From assembly GCF_021026375.1 (NCBI RefSeq), contig NZ_JAJNDB010000003.1, positions 434,001 through 498,000 of the forward strand: a stretch of 64,000 nucleotides of DNA. The letters run 5' to 3'. The position numbers and the translations under genes were made by a program. Below, piece by piece: positions 17,724-26,824 of the stretch (positions within the stretch are counted from its first letter, which is position 1; the number at the start of each line of letters is the position of its first letter). The notes under the pieces were generated by a model, which ran no database searches, was not told the DNA's origin, and saw only the letters and a program-made list of their open reading frames with translations. Origin of the DNA: Actinomycetospora endophytica. GTDB taxonomy: Bacteria > Actinomycetota > Actinomycetes > Mycobacteriales > Pseudonocardiaceae.

Positions 17724-20534
17724 GTGTCCGATCTCGCCACTCCGCTCGGATTGTCTTCACCACCCCGGCATCGTCGGCTCGGGGTGCCCAGCAATCTGCC
17801 CAATTCGCCCAGTTCCTTCGTGGGTCGGGCGGGTGACATCACCGAGGCGGGCGGGCTGCTCACCGGCACCCGGTTGTTGACGTTGACCGGGGCGGGTGGC
17901 TGCGGGAAGACCCGGCTGGGCGGACAGGTGGCCGCGGGTACCGCGTCACGGTTCCCCGCCGGAGTGTGGTGGGTCGAGCTGGCGGCCCTGACCGAGGGCG
18001 CGCTGGTCGGCGACGCACTGGCCCGGGTGCTGGAGATACCTCTCGAGGGACGTCCGGCGGCCGAGGTGATCGTCGAGCACGTCGCCGAGGGCGAGATGTT
18101 GGTGGTGCTGGACAACTGCGAGCACCTCGTCGACTCGACCGCCGCCCTGGTCGACGAACTGCTGCGCGGCACCGGAGCGCTGCGGGTCCTGGCGACCAGC
18201 CGCCAGCCCCTCGGCGTGGACGGCGAGACGACCTGGCGGGTGCCCTCGATGGCAGCCCCGCCCGAGGGGTGCGATCCGGACGGGCTCGCCGAATTCGACG
18301 CCTCCCGGCTGTTCGTCGAGCGTCTGGGACGAGCACGACCGGGCCCGTCCGGGGACACCGACGAGACCGCGTCGGTGGTGCAGGTCTGCCACCGGCTCGA
18401 CGGCATCCCGCTGGCCCTCGAGCTCGCCGCCGCGCGGGCACGCACGATGAGCCTTGCCCGCATCGTCACCGAGCTCGACGACCGTTTCGGGCTGCTGATC
18501 GGCGGGCCGAGGGGTGCGCTGGCCCGGCACCGCACGCTGCACGCCTCGGTGCAGTGGTCCTACGACCTGCTCGCCGACGCCGAGCGGATCGTGCTGAGGC
18601 GGTTGGCGACCTTCGTCGGCGGATTCCGGATGGAGGCCGCACAGCAGGTCGCGGGATTCGCCCCGCTCTCGTCCGATGCCGTCCTCGACCTCCTCGGAGG
18701 GCTTGTCGACCGCTCCCTGGTCCAGTTCGACGCTGCCCGTGACCGGTACCGGCTGCTCGAGACGATCCGGGACTACGGCCGGGAGCAGCTCGCGGCCGCC
18801 GGCGAGGCCGACGACGTCGCCGAACGCCATCTCAGCTGGGTGTGCGCGTTCGCCGAGAGTCACGACGAGGGCATGACACGCGCCGACCTGGACGTGCTCG
18901 ACGCCGTCGAGGAGGAACTACCGAACCTGCGTGTAGCCCTGGATCACGCGGCCCGCGGCCCGGTGGCCACCGCACCCGGAGAGCAGACCGGGCTACGCCT
19001 GGTCGTGGCGCTGACCTTCTTCTGGGCGCAGCGCGGGCTCGGCCTCGAAGGCGCGGACCGGGCTGTCCGGGTGCTGGCGGCGCATCCCGCGGCCCCGGGC
19101 GCACTGCGTGGCCGCGCCTGGGCCGCCGTCGCCTACGACCGGTTCTACGGGGCCGACTTCGCCGCCGTGACGACTGACGCCGACCACGGGCTGGCCGAAG
19201 CGACCGCGGCCGGTGACCTCCGCGGGCAGGCCCGGAGTCTCCACGCCCACGGCGCGCTCGCCTTCATGCTCGACCCCCCGCACTGCCGAACGGTCATGGC
19301 ACGCGCGATCGAACTGGCGCGCTCGTGCGGCGACCACTGGTGCGAGACCGACGCCCTGCAGATCCTCGGGTTCAGCCACCTGATCCAGCACCGGACGCTG
19401 CTGGCCCTCGACCCGGTGATGGACTCGGCGGCGATGGCCGAGGCCCAGGACAACGCCTTCCAGCTGGCCTGCCACCAGCTCGGGCTCGCCTGCATCGCCG
19501 CGGCCGCGGGACGGCTGGGTGAGGCGGCAACGGCTGCTCGCCGGGGCGCGGACGAAGCCCAACGCATCGGCGACCCGGCCATCGAGCTGTGGGGCCGCGC
19601 CGGTCAGGTGACCACTGCGCTGGCCCGCCGCCGGTACACCGACCTGGACTCCATCGCCGGCCAGACCACCCCGCCCCACACCCCCCTGTCCCCGGTGGTG
19701 ACGGCCTTCGTCGCCGGCATCAGGCGCATCGCCCGCCACGAGCGCGACCCGATCGGTGCGCTCGACGCGCTCGAGGAACTCTCGGAACTGTTGCGCGGCA
19801 CCTTCGTCCCCAACGAGGGCCTGCGACTCGCCGTGATCGGCGTCGCCGGCGCCCTCGCGCTCGGCGACCAGCAGCGCGCGGCAGCCGCCGCCGAAGCCGC
19901 CTTCGAAGCCAGCACCACGTTCGGCTCCGCGCTCGTCGGCCCGTGCCGGGTTCTGCTCGCCCGGCTCGAACGCGGCCGGGGTGAGCCCCTGACCGCCGAC
20001 CGGCTCGCCCACGACGGGCTCGCCGAGATCCACGACGCCGGCCTGATCATCGATCTCCCCGACGCCCTGGAGGCCCTCGGCGGCACTGCTCTCGACCTCG
20101 GCGCAGCTCCTGCCGCCGCCCGGCTGCTCGGCGCCGCCGATGGGCTGCGGGAGTCGCTCGATCTCCCCGGCCCGTACCCGACCGAGGCCGTCACCGATCG
20201 GCCCGAAGTCCACGACCGGTTGGGCGAGGAGTTCGCGGCGCGTTGGGAGGAAGGCCGGCGTATGGACGCCGACGCCGCCGTCGCCTACGCCCGACGTTCC
20301 CGCGGCGAACGCAGACGCCCGGCCAGCGGCTGGGGAGCCCTGACTCCCACCGAGCTCGACGTCGCCCGCCTGGCCGCCCGTGGCCTGACGAACCCTGACA
20401 TCGGCCGGGAACTGTTCATCTCACGAGGAACCGTCAAGACCCACCTCGAGCACATCTATGCCAAGCTCGAACTCCACAATCGCGCCGAGCTCGCCACCAC
20501 CGTCGCCCGACGACCCGACATCCAGATCGAATAG
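17724..20534 (+). CDS. Large LuxR-family regulator with STAND ATPase
   Basis: A 936-residue regulator. An N-terminal STAND ATPase carries Walker A GAGGCGKT and Walker B MLVVLDNCEH (about residues 50-330). A long TPR-like helical section follows, and a C-terminal LuxR helix-turn-helix (LTPTELDVARLAARGLTNPD, then ISRGTVKTHLEHIYAKL) occupies about the last 65 residues. Such proteins bind a ligand or partner, switch with ATP, and activate local genes. The start is the GTG at 17724; no strong ribosome site is visible, so initiation may be leaderless. Target unknown; the divergent zinc-ribbon pair is the nearest candidate. Confidence 0.9.
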   Translation: MSDLATPLGLSSPPRHRRLGVPSNLPNSPSSFVGRAGDITEAGGLLTGTRLLTLTGAGGCGKTRLGGQVAAGTASRFPAGVWWVELAALTEGALVGDALARVLEIPLEGRPAAEVIVEHVAEGEMLVVLDNCEHLVDSTAALVDELLRGTGALRVLATSRQPLGVDGETTWRVPSMAAPPEGCDPDGLAEFDASRLFVERLGRARPGPSGDTDETASVVQVCHRLDGIPLALELAAARARTMSLARIVTELDDRFGLLIGGPRGALARHRTLHASVQWSYDLLADAERIVLRRLATFVGGFRMEAAQQVAGFAPLSSDAVLDLLGGLVDRSLVQFDAARDRYRLLETIRDYGREQLAAAGEADDVAERHLSWVCAFAESHDEGMTRADLDVLDAVEEELPNLRVALDHAARGPVATAPGEQTGLRLVVALTFFWAQRGLGLEGADRAVRVLAAHPAAPGALRGRAWAAVAYDRFYGADFAAVTTDADHGLAEATAAGDLRGQARSLHAHGALAFMLDPPHCRTVMARAIELARSCGDHWCETDALQILGFSHLIQHRTLLALDPVMDSAAMAEAQDNAFQLACHQLGLACIAAAAGRLGEAATAARRGADEAQRIGDPAIELWGRAGQVTTALARRRYTDLDSIAGQTTPPHTPLSPVVTAFVAGIRRIARHERDPIGALDALEELSELLRGTFVPNEGLRLAVIGVAGALALGDQQRAAAAAEAAFEASTTFGSALVGPCRVLLARLERGRGEPLTADRLAHDGLAEIHDAGLIIDLPDALEALGGTALDLGAAPAAARLLGAADGLRESLDLPGPYPTEAVTDRPEVHDRLGEEFAARWEEGRRMDADAAVAYARRSRGERRRPASGWGALTPTELDVARLAARGLTNPDIGRELFISRGTVKTHLEHIYAKLELHNRAELATTVARRPDIQIE

Positions 20535-20568
20535 CCATGGCGTCGAGTTCCGGCCCCTGCGGCGTCGA

Positions 20569-21030
20569 TCAGGACGGCTGGTACGGGGGCGCGACGCCCC
20601 ATCCCCACCGCGGTACCGGCGCCTGTTCGACGACGTCGGCGTCGGGTTGGGAGTTGTGCAGGGCCAGCCGGGTGCCCCACTCGACGTAGCCGACGAACGC
20701 CGCGCGGAACTCCGGATCGTCCGGGAGGCCGGCGTCGTCGGCGGCCCGGCTCATGGTCTCCGCGAAGCGTCGCCGCTGCTCCGGGGTGATCCCGAGGTCC
20801 CGGTGGTGGGCGAGCATCCGCTCGTAGCCGCCGAGGGTCCCGGTGTAGTCCGCGGGCCCGCCGAAGACCTCGATCCACCAGAGCGTCACGTGCGCCCGGT
20901 GCTCCTCGGAGACGCCTCCCGGGAAGAGGACGCTCAGCAGCTCGTCCTTCTCGACGCGGTCGTAGAACGCGTCGATCAGCCGACGGAACGCCGCGCTCCC
21001 GCCGGCCCAGTCATGCAGCGTCGGCTCCAT
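20569..21030 (-). CDS. Truncated hemoglobin, probably group II (TrHbO)
   Basis: A 153-residue globin. Recognisable are the N-terminal FRRLIDAFYDRVEKDELL helix, the FPGGVSEEHRAHVTLWWIEVFGGP region with GGP and Tyr, and the proximal-His segment YERMLAHHRDLGITPEQRRR. The length is slightly above the usual 130-140 residues owing to a C-terminal Pro/Trp tail. Group II globins bind O2 tightly and are linked to NO or peroxide chemistry. The ATG at 21030 begins just before the globin fold; the longer frame reads through the palindrome at 21093-21156 and is rejected. It is divergent from the mycothiol-type gene. Confidence 0.88.
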   Translation of the reverse strand: MEPTLHDWAGGSAAFRRLIDAFYDRVEKDELLSVLFPGGVSEEHRAHVTLWWIEVFGGPADYTGTLGGYERMLAHHRDLGITPEQRRRFAETMSRAADDAGLPDDPEFRAAFVGYVEWGTRLALHNSQPDADVVEQAPVPRWGWGVAPPYQPS

Positions 21031-21066
21031 TGCAACACTGTAATCAGGAAATGGGCCGCTCTCCAA

Positions 21067-21087
21067 GCACGAACCTTGGGTCCGTGC
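21067..21087. repeat. Small hairpin beside the long palindrome
   Basis: Arms 21067-21075 and 21079-21087 pair over 9 bp with one mismatch and a 3-nt loop. It lies 5 bp from the larger palindrome, in the divergent promoter region of the globin gene. It may be part of the same element or a regulatory hairpin in the globin leader. Confidence 0.45.
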
Positions 21088-21092
21088 CTGCA

Positions 21093-21156
21093 TGATCGAC
21101 TTCCGTGTGACGGAATGCGTCAAATTTGAGGCATTCCGTCACGCGGAAGTCGATCA
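21093..21156. repeat. Long near-perfect palindrome (64 bp)
   Basis: Arms 21093-21118 and 21131-21156 pair over 26 bp with only one G-T position. A G opposite G (21119 and 21130) then separates an inner perfect 10-bp palindrome, TCAAATTTGA (21120-21129). The design of outer arm, single G/G mismatch and inner palindrome repeats that of 611-688, although the sequences differ. It sits between divergently transcribed genes, so it is not a terminator of either. A REP/MITE-like or protein-binding element is inferred. Confidence 0.85.
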
Positions 21157-21250
21157 ACGGGGATCGCGCGGCCCGCTGCACGGGAGCACACTGATCCGCT
21201 CACATCAGGCCACCACGACGCCTGACCGCCGACGACTCCGGAGATCAGCC

Positions 21251-21877
21251 GTGAGCGATCCGATGCAGCTGGCGCGCGACGAACGCGCCGACCTCGCCGC
21301 GCTCCTCGCCGGACTCGACGCCGATCAGTGGAACGCGCCCACGCTCTGCACGCAGTGGCGGGTCCGCGACGTCGTCGCGCACATCGTCAGCTACGACGAC
21401 CTCGGCGCCCTCGGCCTGGCCTCACGGTTCGCCCAGGGCTGGTTCGTGCCCGACCGGGTCAACGCCGTCGGCGTCCGGCACTACGCATCCCTCACCCCCG
21501 AGGAACTGCTCGCCGAATTCGGCAAGCACCTCGAGCCGGCCGGCCTCACGGCGGGCTTCGGGGGACGGATCGGTCTGGTCGACGGGCTGATCCACCACCA
21601 GGACATTCGCCGCTCCCTCGGTCTCCCCCGGGATGTGCCGGCCGAGCGGCTGGACGAGGCGCTCCCCTTCGCCCGGATCGCGCCGCCCATCCGGGCGTTC
21701 TCCCGGGCTCGTGGCCTGCGCCTCGTCGCCACCGACACCGGCTGGAGCAACGGACGCGGACCCGTCGTCGAAGGGCCCGCCGAGCCACTGCTCATGGCCA
21801 TCGCCGGCCGCCCGCACGCGCTCGACGAACTGACCGGACCAGGCACAGCCACGCTGGCTGCACGACTGGGGCGTTGA
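21251..21877 (+). CDS. Maleylpyruvate isomerase-family (mycothiol-type DinB) protein
   Basis: A 208-residue protein whose N-terminal MDMPI domain shows RDERADLAALLAGLDADQWN, then the WRVRDVVAHIVSYDD segment; its His, with His later in GLIHHQDIRRSLGLP, forms the three-His metal site of the mycothiol-dependent isomerase/DinB fold. Such proteins use mycothiol in thiol transfer or isomerisation, often in detoxification; the exact reaction is open. The GTG at 21251 has GGAGA six bases upstream. The protein itself supports an actinobacterial host. Confidence 0.85.
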   Translation: MSDPMQLARDERADLAALLAGLDADQWNAPTLCTQWRVRDVVAHIVSYDDLGALGLASRFAQGWFVPDRVNAVGVRHYASLTPEELLAEFGKHLEPAGLTAGFGGRIGLVDGLIHHQDIRRSLGLPRDVPAERLDEALPFARIAPPIRAFSRARGLRLVATDTGWSNGRGPVVEGPAEPLLMAIAGRPHALDELTGPGTATLAARLGR

Positions 21878-21895
21878 GGGCGCCGGGAATGGGCC

Positions 21896-22708
21896 TCACA
21901 TGACCATGGTCTGACCGGCCGGAATCGTCAGTCCCGGTATCGCAGCAGGAGCCACCAGAACGAGCACGCCGAGGGTGACCAGCACGACCGCGATGCCGTA
22001 ATTGGCAACGGCCCGCCACGGCAGAATCTTCTCGATCGCGATCAGGGCGGCGACGAACGCCATCCACGCGATGCTCATGATGCCGAGCGCGAACAGGGCG
22101 AGCATGAGCGCCCAGCAGCACCCGACACACCAGCCACCGAGTTTCGCGCCCATCCCGAGGCCGCCGATCGGACCGTCGCGCCAGGACCCCAGCAGGAATC
22201 CGAGCGGGCTCCGGCACCGGGTCAGGCAGACGTTCTTCAGAGGCGTGAGCTGGTACGCACCGGCAGCGATCAGGGCCGCCGAGGCCAACACACGCCCTCC
22301 CTGCTCCCACGGCACCGCGTCGGCCGGAATCCATCGCGTCGCGGCGGCGATCATCCAGGCGACGACACCCGCCGCGGTCCAGGTCAGCAGATATCCGGCC
22401 GTGAACATCGGCGGCGCCAGGCGAATACGACCCTTGGTCATACGGGAGTAGAGCGCCACGGTCGGCGCGATCGACGGGAACATCATCGCCGCCATCATCA
22501 CGAGCCAGACCAGCACGAACCAGCCGAGTCCCCCGAGGGCGGTCCACGGACCATCGTCCATCCCGCGCATCTGCCCGGCGGTCCACCACCAGCCGAGCCC
22601 GGCCAGGACGAAGAGCGACAGGACCAGGCCGAGGCGCGTCCTGGAAGCGGCCAGTGCCGGGCGGGGGCCGTCCTCGACCGCGGAGCGGCGGTCCGAGGCG
22701 GCGGTCAC
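21896..22708 (-). CDS. DUF2182 membrane protein
   Basis: A 270-residue polytopic membrane protein of the DUF2182 family (predicted metal-binding integral membrane proteins), with about seven helices. Family signatures are the WLVMMAAMMFPS segment, CLTRCRSPL after TPLKNV, and GWCVGCCWALM, which give several Cys/Met/His positions in or near the membrane. Start GTG at 22708. It follows DUF1326 by 4 bp. The two families travel together widely, and a metal-handling pair is the usual guess; no direct role is proven. Confidence 0.87.
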   Translation of the reverse strand: MTAASDRRSAVEDGPRPALAASRTRLGLVLSLFVLAGLGWWWTAGQMRGMDDGPWTALGGLGWFVLVWLVMMAAMMFPSIAPTVALYSRMTKGRIRLAPPMFTAGYLLTWTAAGVVAWMIAAATRWIPADAVPWEQGGRVLASAALIAAGAYQLTPLKNVCLTRCRSPLGFLLGSWRDGPIGGLGMGAKLGGWCVGCCWALMLALFALGIMSIAWMAFVAALIAIEKILPWRAVANYGIAVVLVTLGVLVLVAPAAIPGLTIPAGQTMVM

Positions 22709-22712
22709 GACG

Positions 22713-23315
22713 TCAGGCCGCCCAGGAGAAGTCCGACGTCGACAATCCTGTCCTGCCTTCGTACTCGATCCCGAACGCGTTGATGCGTGACCACTTCGCC
22801 TCAGCCATCGTGAGGTCCGACGCGACCGGGTGGAACATGCCGGAGAACTTGACCGGCTCGCCGGACTCGACCCCGAACGGCACGATGTCCTCGACGTCGA
22901 AATCGATGCCTCCGGAGATCCGCACGGAGTGGCGCAGCCCGTCGTCGTCGATCTCGATCGTCGCGCGCTCGGCCCCGAGCATCTCCCCGATCAACGGCGC
23001 GAGACCGGCCATCGGCCCGCCGATCTGACCACCGAACACGCGCACGAGCTGCTCGAACTGGCCGTCACTGGCCTCGTCCCCCACGAAGACGCCGACGCGC
23101 CAGTTGCCGTCGGTCATCACTTTCGGGGTGTCGATGATGATCGCGACCTTGCAGCCGGCGATGTCGGTACCTTCGACCGCGCCCTCACGGATGTCGAACA
23201 CCAGGCTCGCCCGGCAGAAATCGTAGGTCGCTCCATGATCGAATGACAGGTTACACGGACACATCAGCTCGCAGGAGCACGTCTCGACGTAGCTGCCCCG
23301 CAGATTCCACGACAT
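22713..23315 (-). CDS. DUF1326 protein
   Basis: A 200-residue soluble protein with the DUF1326 hallmark start MSWNLRGSYVETCSCELMCP and a further Cys in CNLSFDHG. The four closely spaced Cys could bind a metal ion. The remainder is a beta-rich domain ending near NAFGIEYEGRTG. The ATG at 23315 matches the family's usual N-terminus; an ATG four codons earlier is possible. It forms a tight two-gene operon with DUF2182. Function unknown; metal or thiol chemistry is inferred from the Cys. Confidence 0.87.
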   Translation of the reverse strand: MSWNLRGSYVETCSCELMCPCNLSFDHGATYDFCRASLVFDIREGAVEGTDIAGCKVAIIIDTPKVMTDGNWRVGVFVGDEASDGQFEQLVRVFGGQIGGPMAGLAPLIGEMLGAERATIEIDDDGLRHSVRISGGIDFDVEDIVPFGVESGEPVKFSGMFHPVASDLTMAEAKWSRINAFGIEYEGRTGLSTSDFSWAA

Positions 23316-23573
23316 CGTCGCCCCCATTTCCCGATTCGGTCCGGAGGATGAACTGTCCTGCGGTTCGTGACGTGGAGTCAAGACACATACTCGTCGTCCG
23401 ACATGACCGACTCCGCCCGCAATCGGACTCGCACTCAGCGTCACGGATCATGCCGAGGCCGACGATCTCCACGTCGCTGGAACAAACCCTTCACACCGAC
23501 CTTCGAACAGATCTTAGGATCTCCCGATAATGGCTTCATTGCTCTCGACCTGGAGCAGCCGCATAGTGTCGTA

Positions 23574-26500
23574 ATGAGTGTCACGGTCCGGCTCGCCGGT
23601 CCGTTGCGCGTCGAACAGGGTTCCCCTCCCGAGCCGTTGCGCATCGGGAGCCCGAAGGAGCGCAGGCTGCTCGCGGTCCTCGCCGCGCGGCGCCCGCAAG
23701 CCGTGACGCCGGACCGGCTGGCGGAGGCGCTCTGGCCCGAAGGACCACCCCGGAGCCCGTCGGCCAACGTCGCCACCCTGATCAGCCGGCTACGGGGACG
23801 GCTGGGCAACGCCGCGGTCCTCGGCGATCGGCAGGGCTACCGGCTCGGCGAGCCTCCGGACGTCGGAGTAGATCTCGACGAGGCCACCGACCTGGTCGCC
23901 CGGGCGGCTCGACACCTCGCAGCAGGCGCCTCGGGGCCGGCGACAGTGGCCGCGCGCCGTGCCCTGGAGCTCGTCGACGCCGAGCCGCTCGCCGAGGAGG
24001 ACGACGCGCCGTGGGTCGTCGACCTGCGCCGCAGGTGGAGCGAGCTGCGTCGCGCCGCGCACCACCACGCCGCCGAGGCCGCGCTCGCCACCGGCGACAC
24101 GACCGCGGCGAGGACGTTGGCGGCGGCTGCCCTGACGGCCGACCCCTACGACGAGCCGGCGATGCGGCTGCTGCTCACCGCCGACCAGGCCGCCGGGGAG
24201 CCGGCCCGGGCGGTCCTCGCCTTCCACGAGTTCCGCGCCCGGCTCGCCGACGAGCTCGGGGTCGAACCCGCTCCGGCCACCCGCGACGCCTACCTGGCCG
24301 TGCTGCACGAGGCCCCGGCCGCCCCGGGACGTCCCGTGTCCGGCCACGCCGGAGGTCCGGGACGGACCCCTCCTGCTCGTGCGTCGGCAATGGTCGGCCG
24401 TGACAAGGAGATCGCCCGTCTGATCGGGCACTGGGACCGGGCCGGCAGCGGCGAGCCCGGAATCGTCCTCGTCGTCGGCGAGGCCGGGATCGGCAAGACC
24501 CGGCTGACCACGGAGCTACAGCACGTCGCCGTCGGATCCGGCGCCCGGGTGGCGGTCGGTCGCTGCCACGTCGCGGAGCGTTCGCTGTTCCTCCAACCGA
24601 TGATCGACGCCCTTGCCGCCCCGCTCGCCGGTCTCCCGCTCGAGGTGATCCGTGGGGCCGCGGGTCATCACTGCCGGGCCCTCGCAGGACTCTTCCCCGA
24701 TCTCGCCGACGCGCTCGGGGTGGACGACCCCGAGGCCTCGGTGCCGGACGCCCGGCGCTCCTTCGAAGCGATCGGGGGGCTGCTCCGCGCCCTGACCGTC
24801 GACCGGTCGATGCTGCTCGTCCTCGACGACCTGCACAACGCCGGGACGGCCACCGTCGAGCTGTTGCACCACCTCGCGCTGCGCTCCGGGAGTGCCCGCC
24901 TTCTCGTCGTGGCCACGGTGCGGATCGAGGAGGGCTCCGATTCCCTGGTCACCCTCGAGCGCGCAGCGAGCCGCCTCGACCTCGGACGGCTCTCGCCCGC
25001 GGACGTCGCCGTGCTGGCCGACCGCGCCGGACAGACCGACCGCGGCGCTGCGATCGAGCGCAGGACGCGCGGCAACCCCTTCTTCGTCGTCGAGGTCCTC
25101 CGCGCACTCGCCTCGGGTGATCACGACGTCCCGGAGTCGCTGCAGGCCGCCGTCGTGGCCCGGGTCCGCCGGCTCGGCGACACCGTCGAGGAGCTCCTCC
25201 GGGCCGGGTCGGTCCTCGGCGCCACCGTCGATCCGACCGTCGTGGGACGCCTGCTCGGGCTCGACCCGGTGGAGGCCGCGCGACGCTGCGAGCAGGCCGC
25301 GGCGGCGCGCCTCCTGGTTCCCACGGACCGTGCGTACGAGTTCGCCAACGACCTCATCCACGAGGTCCTCTACGCGACGACACCCACCCCTACCCGACGC
25401 CTTCACCATCGCCGCGCCGCCGACCTGCTGACCGCGACCCCGGAGGCGGTCGGCGTCCACGCCCTCGCGGTCGAGGACTGGAGCCGGGCGGCCCGCGCGT
25501 TCCTCCTCGCCGGGCGGTCCGCGACCCGGCGCGGCGGGGTCGGCGACGCCGAGGCCCTCCTCGGCCAGGCCCTGCACGCCGCGGATCGCGCCGGTTCGCG
25601 GGAGCTGGTCGGCCGGGTGCTCGTCGCCAGGGCGCGCGCCCGCGAGGGTCTGGAGCACTTCGCCGAGGCCTGGGCGGACCTCGACGCCGCCGCCGTCGCC
25701 GCCCGGCAGGCTGGTGACCGTCGGCTCGAGATGGCCGCCCTGCGCGAGCTCGGCGGGGATGTCCCGGTCGCCCTGGGCAGACCGGTCGGCGAGAGCACCG
25801 AGCGCCTGCGCCAGGGGCTGCGCCACGCCCTGGACTACGGGGACGCGGGCGCCGAGGCGGACTTCCGGGCTCGGCTCGCGGTCCTGGCCACGAACCGCCT
25901 GGCCTTCGTCGAGGCCCTCGACGAAGGCGCCCGCGCCGTCGGGGCCGCCCGCGCCGCCGGGGACGAGGAGGCCCTCGTGGCGGGCCTCGACGGCCTCAAG
26001 ACCGCGCACGCCTATCTCGGCCACATCGCCCAGCTCACCGAGGTCGTCCACCAGATGGAGCCCCTCGTGCGACGGCGCGACGACCGCTGGTACCTACCGT
26101 GGGCGCTGTTCGAGGGATCGTTCGGCGCCATCGCGGACGGTCGGTGGGACGACGCACGCGAGCGCATCGGCGAGGCCGTCGAGGAGAGCGGTCGCAGCGG
26201 CTACCCCGGCCACGCCACCTGGTTCGTCGCCCACCTCGGCTGGGTCGCCCGGTTGCAGGGTGATCTCGACGCGGCGGTGGAGCACGGCCGCCGCGCCGTC
26301 GAGATCGGCGGGCGCGCCGCCCATCTGTGGTGGTGGCCCACCGCCGGGGCGATGTTGGCGGCGACGCTGCTCGAGCTCGGGCAGCCTCGCGAGGCCCGCC
26401 GGGTCGCGGCCGAGGCGGTGTCCGCCGCCGGGACCGACGCCATCGCCGCGTGCCGGCTGCGCTGCCTGGCTCCGCTCGCCGAGGCGGAGGCCCGCGACGC

Positions 26501-26765
26501 TCCGGGCGGTCCGGTGCCGCCGACCCTGATCGAGGCCGACCGCCTGCTCGCCGCCGTCGACGCGCCCGTCGGCTCGGCGTGGCTCCTCGGGGCGGACGCG
26601 TATCTCGGGGTGGCCCGGGCGTGGCGGGCGATCGGCCGGCCGGACCGGGCCGACGCCGCCCTGGCCCCGCTCGCGGTGGCTGCGCAGCGGCACGGGTGGC
26701 GGACGGTGCTTGCGGCCGCCTCGCTCGAGGGGTGCGCTCCCACCGCCGCGACGGTCGCGCAATGA
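23574..26765 (+). CDS. BTAD regulator with AAA/STAND ATPase and TPR region
   Basis: A 1063-residue SARP-like regulator. The N-terminal DNA-binding winged helix (SPKERRLLAVLAARRPQAVT) and BTAD cover about residues 1-250. A second ATPase module starts at MVGRDKEIARLIGHWD with Walker A GEAGIGKT and an LLVLDDLHNA Walker B. The rest is a long helical TPR-like array. The ATG at 23574 is set at the domain start; no strong ribosome site is visible. Three genes follow on the same strand with gaps of 59, 25 and 9 bp, so this is likely the pathway regulator of a small biosynthetic or detoxification cluster. Confidence 0.88.
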   Translation: MSVTVRLAGPLRVEQGSPPEPLRIGSPKERRLLAVLAARRPQAVTPDRLAEALWPEGPPRSPSANVATLISRLRGRLGNAAVLGDRQGYRLGEPPDVGVDLDEATDLVARAARHLAAGASGPATVAARRALELVDAEPLAEEDDAPWVVDLRRRWSELRRAAHHHAAEAALATGDTTAARTLAAAALTADPYDEPAMRLLLTADQAAGEPARAVLAFHEFRARLADELGVEPAPATRDAYLAVLHEAPAAPGRPVSGHAGGPGRTPPARASAMVGRDKEIARLIGHWDRAGSGEPGIVLVVGEAGIGKTRLTTELQHVAVGSGARVAVGRCHVAERSLFLQPMIDALAAPLAGLPLEVIRGAAGHHCRALAGLFPDLADALGVDDPEASVPDARRSFEAIGGLLRALTVDRSMLLVLDDLHNAGTATVELLHHLALRSGSARLLVVATVRIEEGSDSLVTLERAASRLDLGRLSPADVAVLADRAGQTDRGAAIERRTRGNPFFVVEVLRALASGDHDVPESLQAAVVARVRRLGDTVEELLRAGSVLGATVDPTVVGRLLGLDPVEAARRCEQAAAARLLVPTDRAYEFANDLIHEVLYATTPTPTRRLHHRRAADLLTATPEAVGVHALAVEDWSRAARAFLLAGRSATRRGGVGDAEALLGQALHAADRAGSRELVGRVLVARARAREGLEHFAEAWADLDAAAVAARQAGDRRLEMAALRELGGDVPVALGRPVGESTERLRQGLRHALDYGDAGAEADFRARLAVLATNRLAFVEALDEGARAVGAARAAGDEEALVAGLDGLKTAHAYLGHIAQLTEVVHQMEPLVRRRDDRWYLPWALFEGSFGAIADGRWDDARERIGEAVEESGRSGYPGHATWFVAHLGWVARLQGDLDAAVEHGRRAVEIGGRAAHLWWWPTAGAMLAATLLELGQPREARRVAAEAVSAAGTDAIAACRLRCLAPLAEAEARDAPGGPVPPTLIEADRLLAAVDAPVGSAWLLGADAYLGVARAWRAIGRPDRADAALAPLAVAAQRHGWRTVLAAASLEGCAPTAATVAQ

Positions 26766-26824
26766 GCGCGCAACGCCGATCGGCAACGTCCTCGGCGACC
26801 GCACCGAACAACGAGGAGGCGACG

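Noticed and set aside
17578..17763. 61-residue minus-strand frame
   Set aside because: Lower-GC promoter sequence between divergent genes; overlaps the LuxR start and has no ribosome site.
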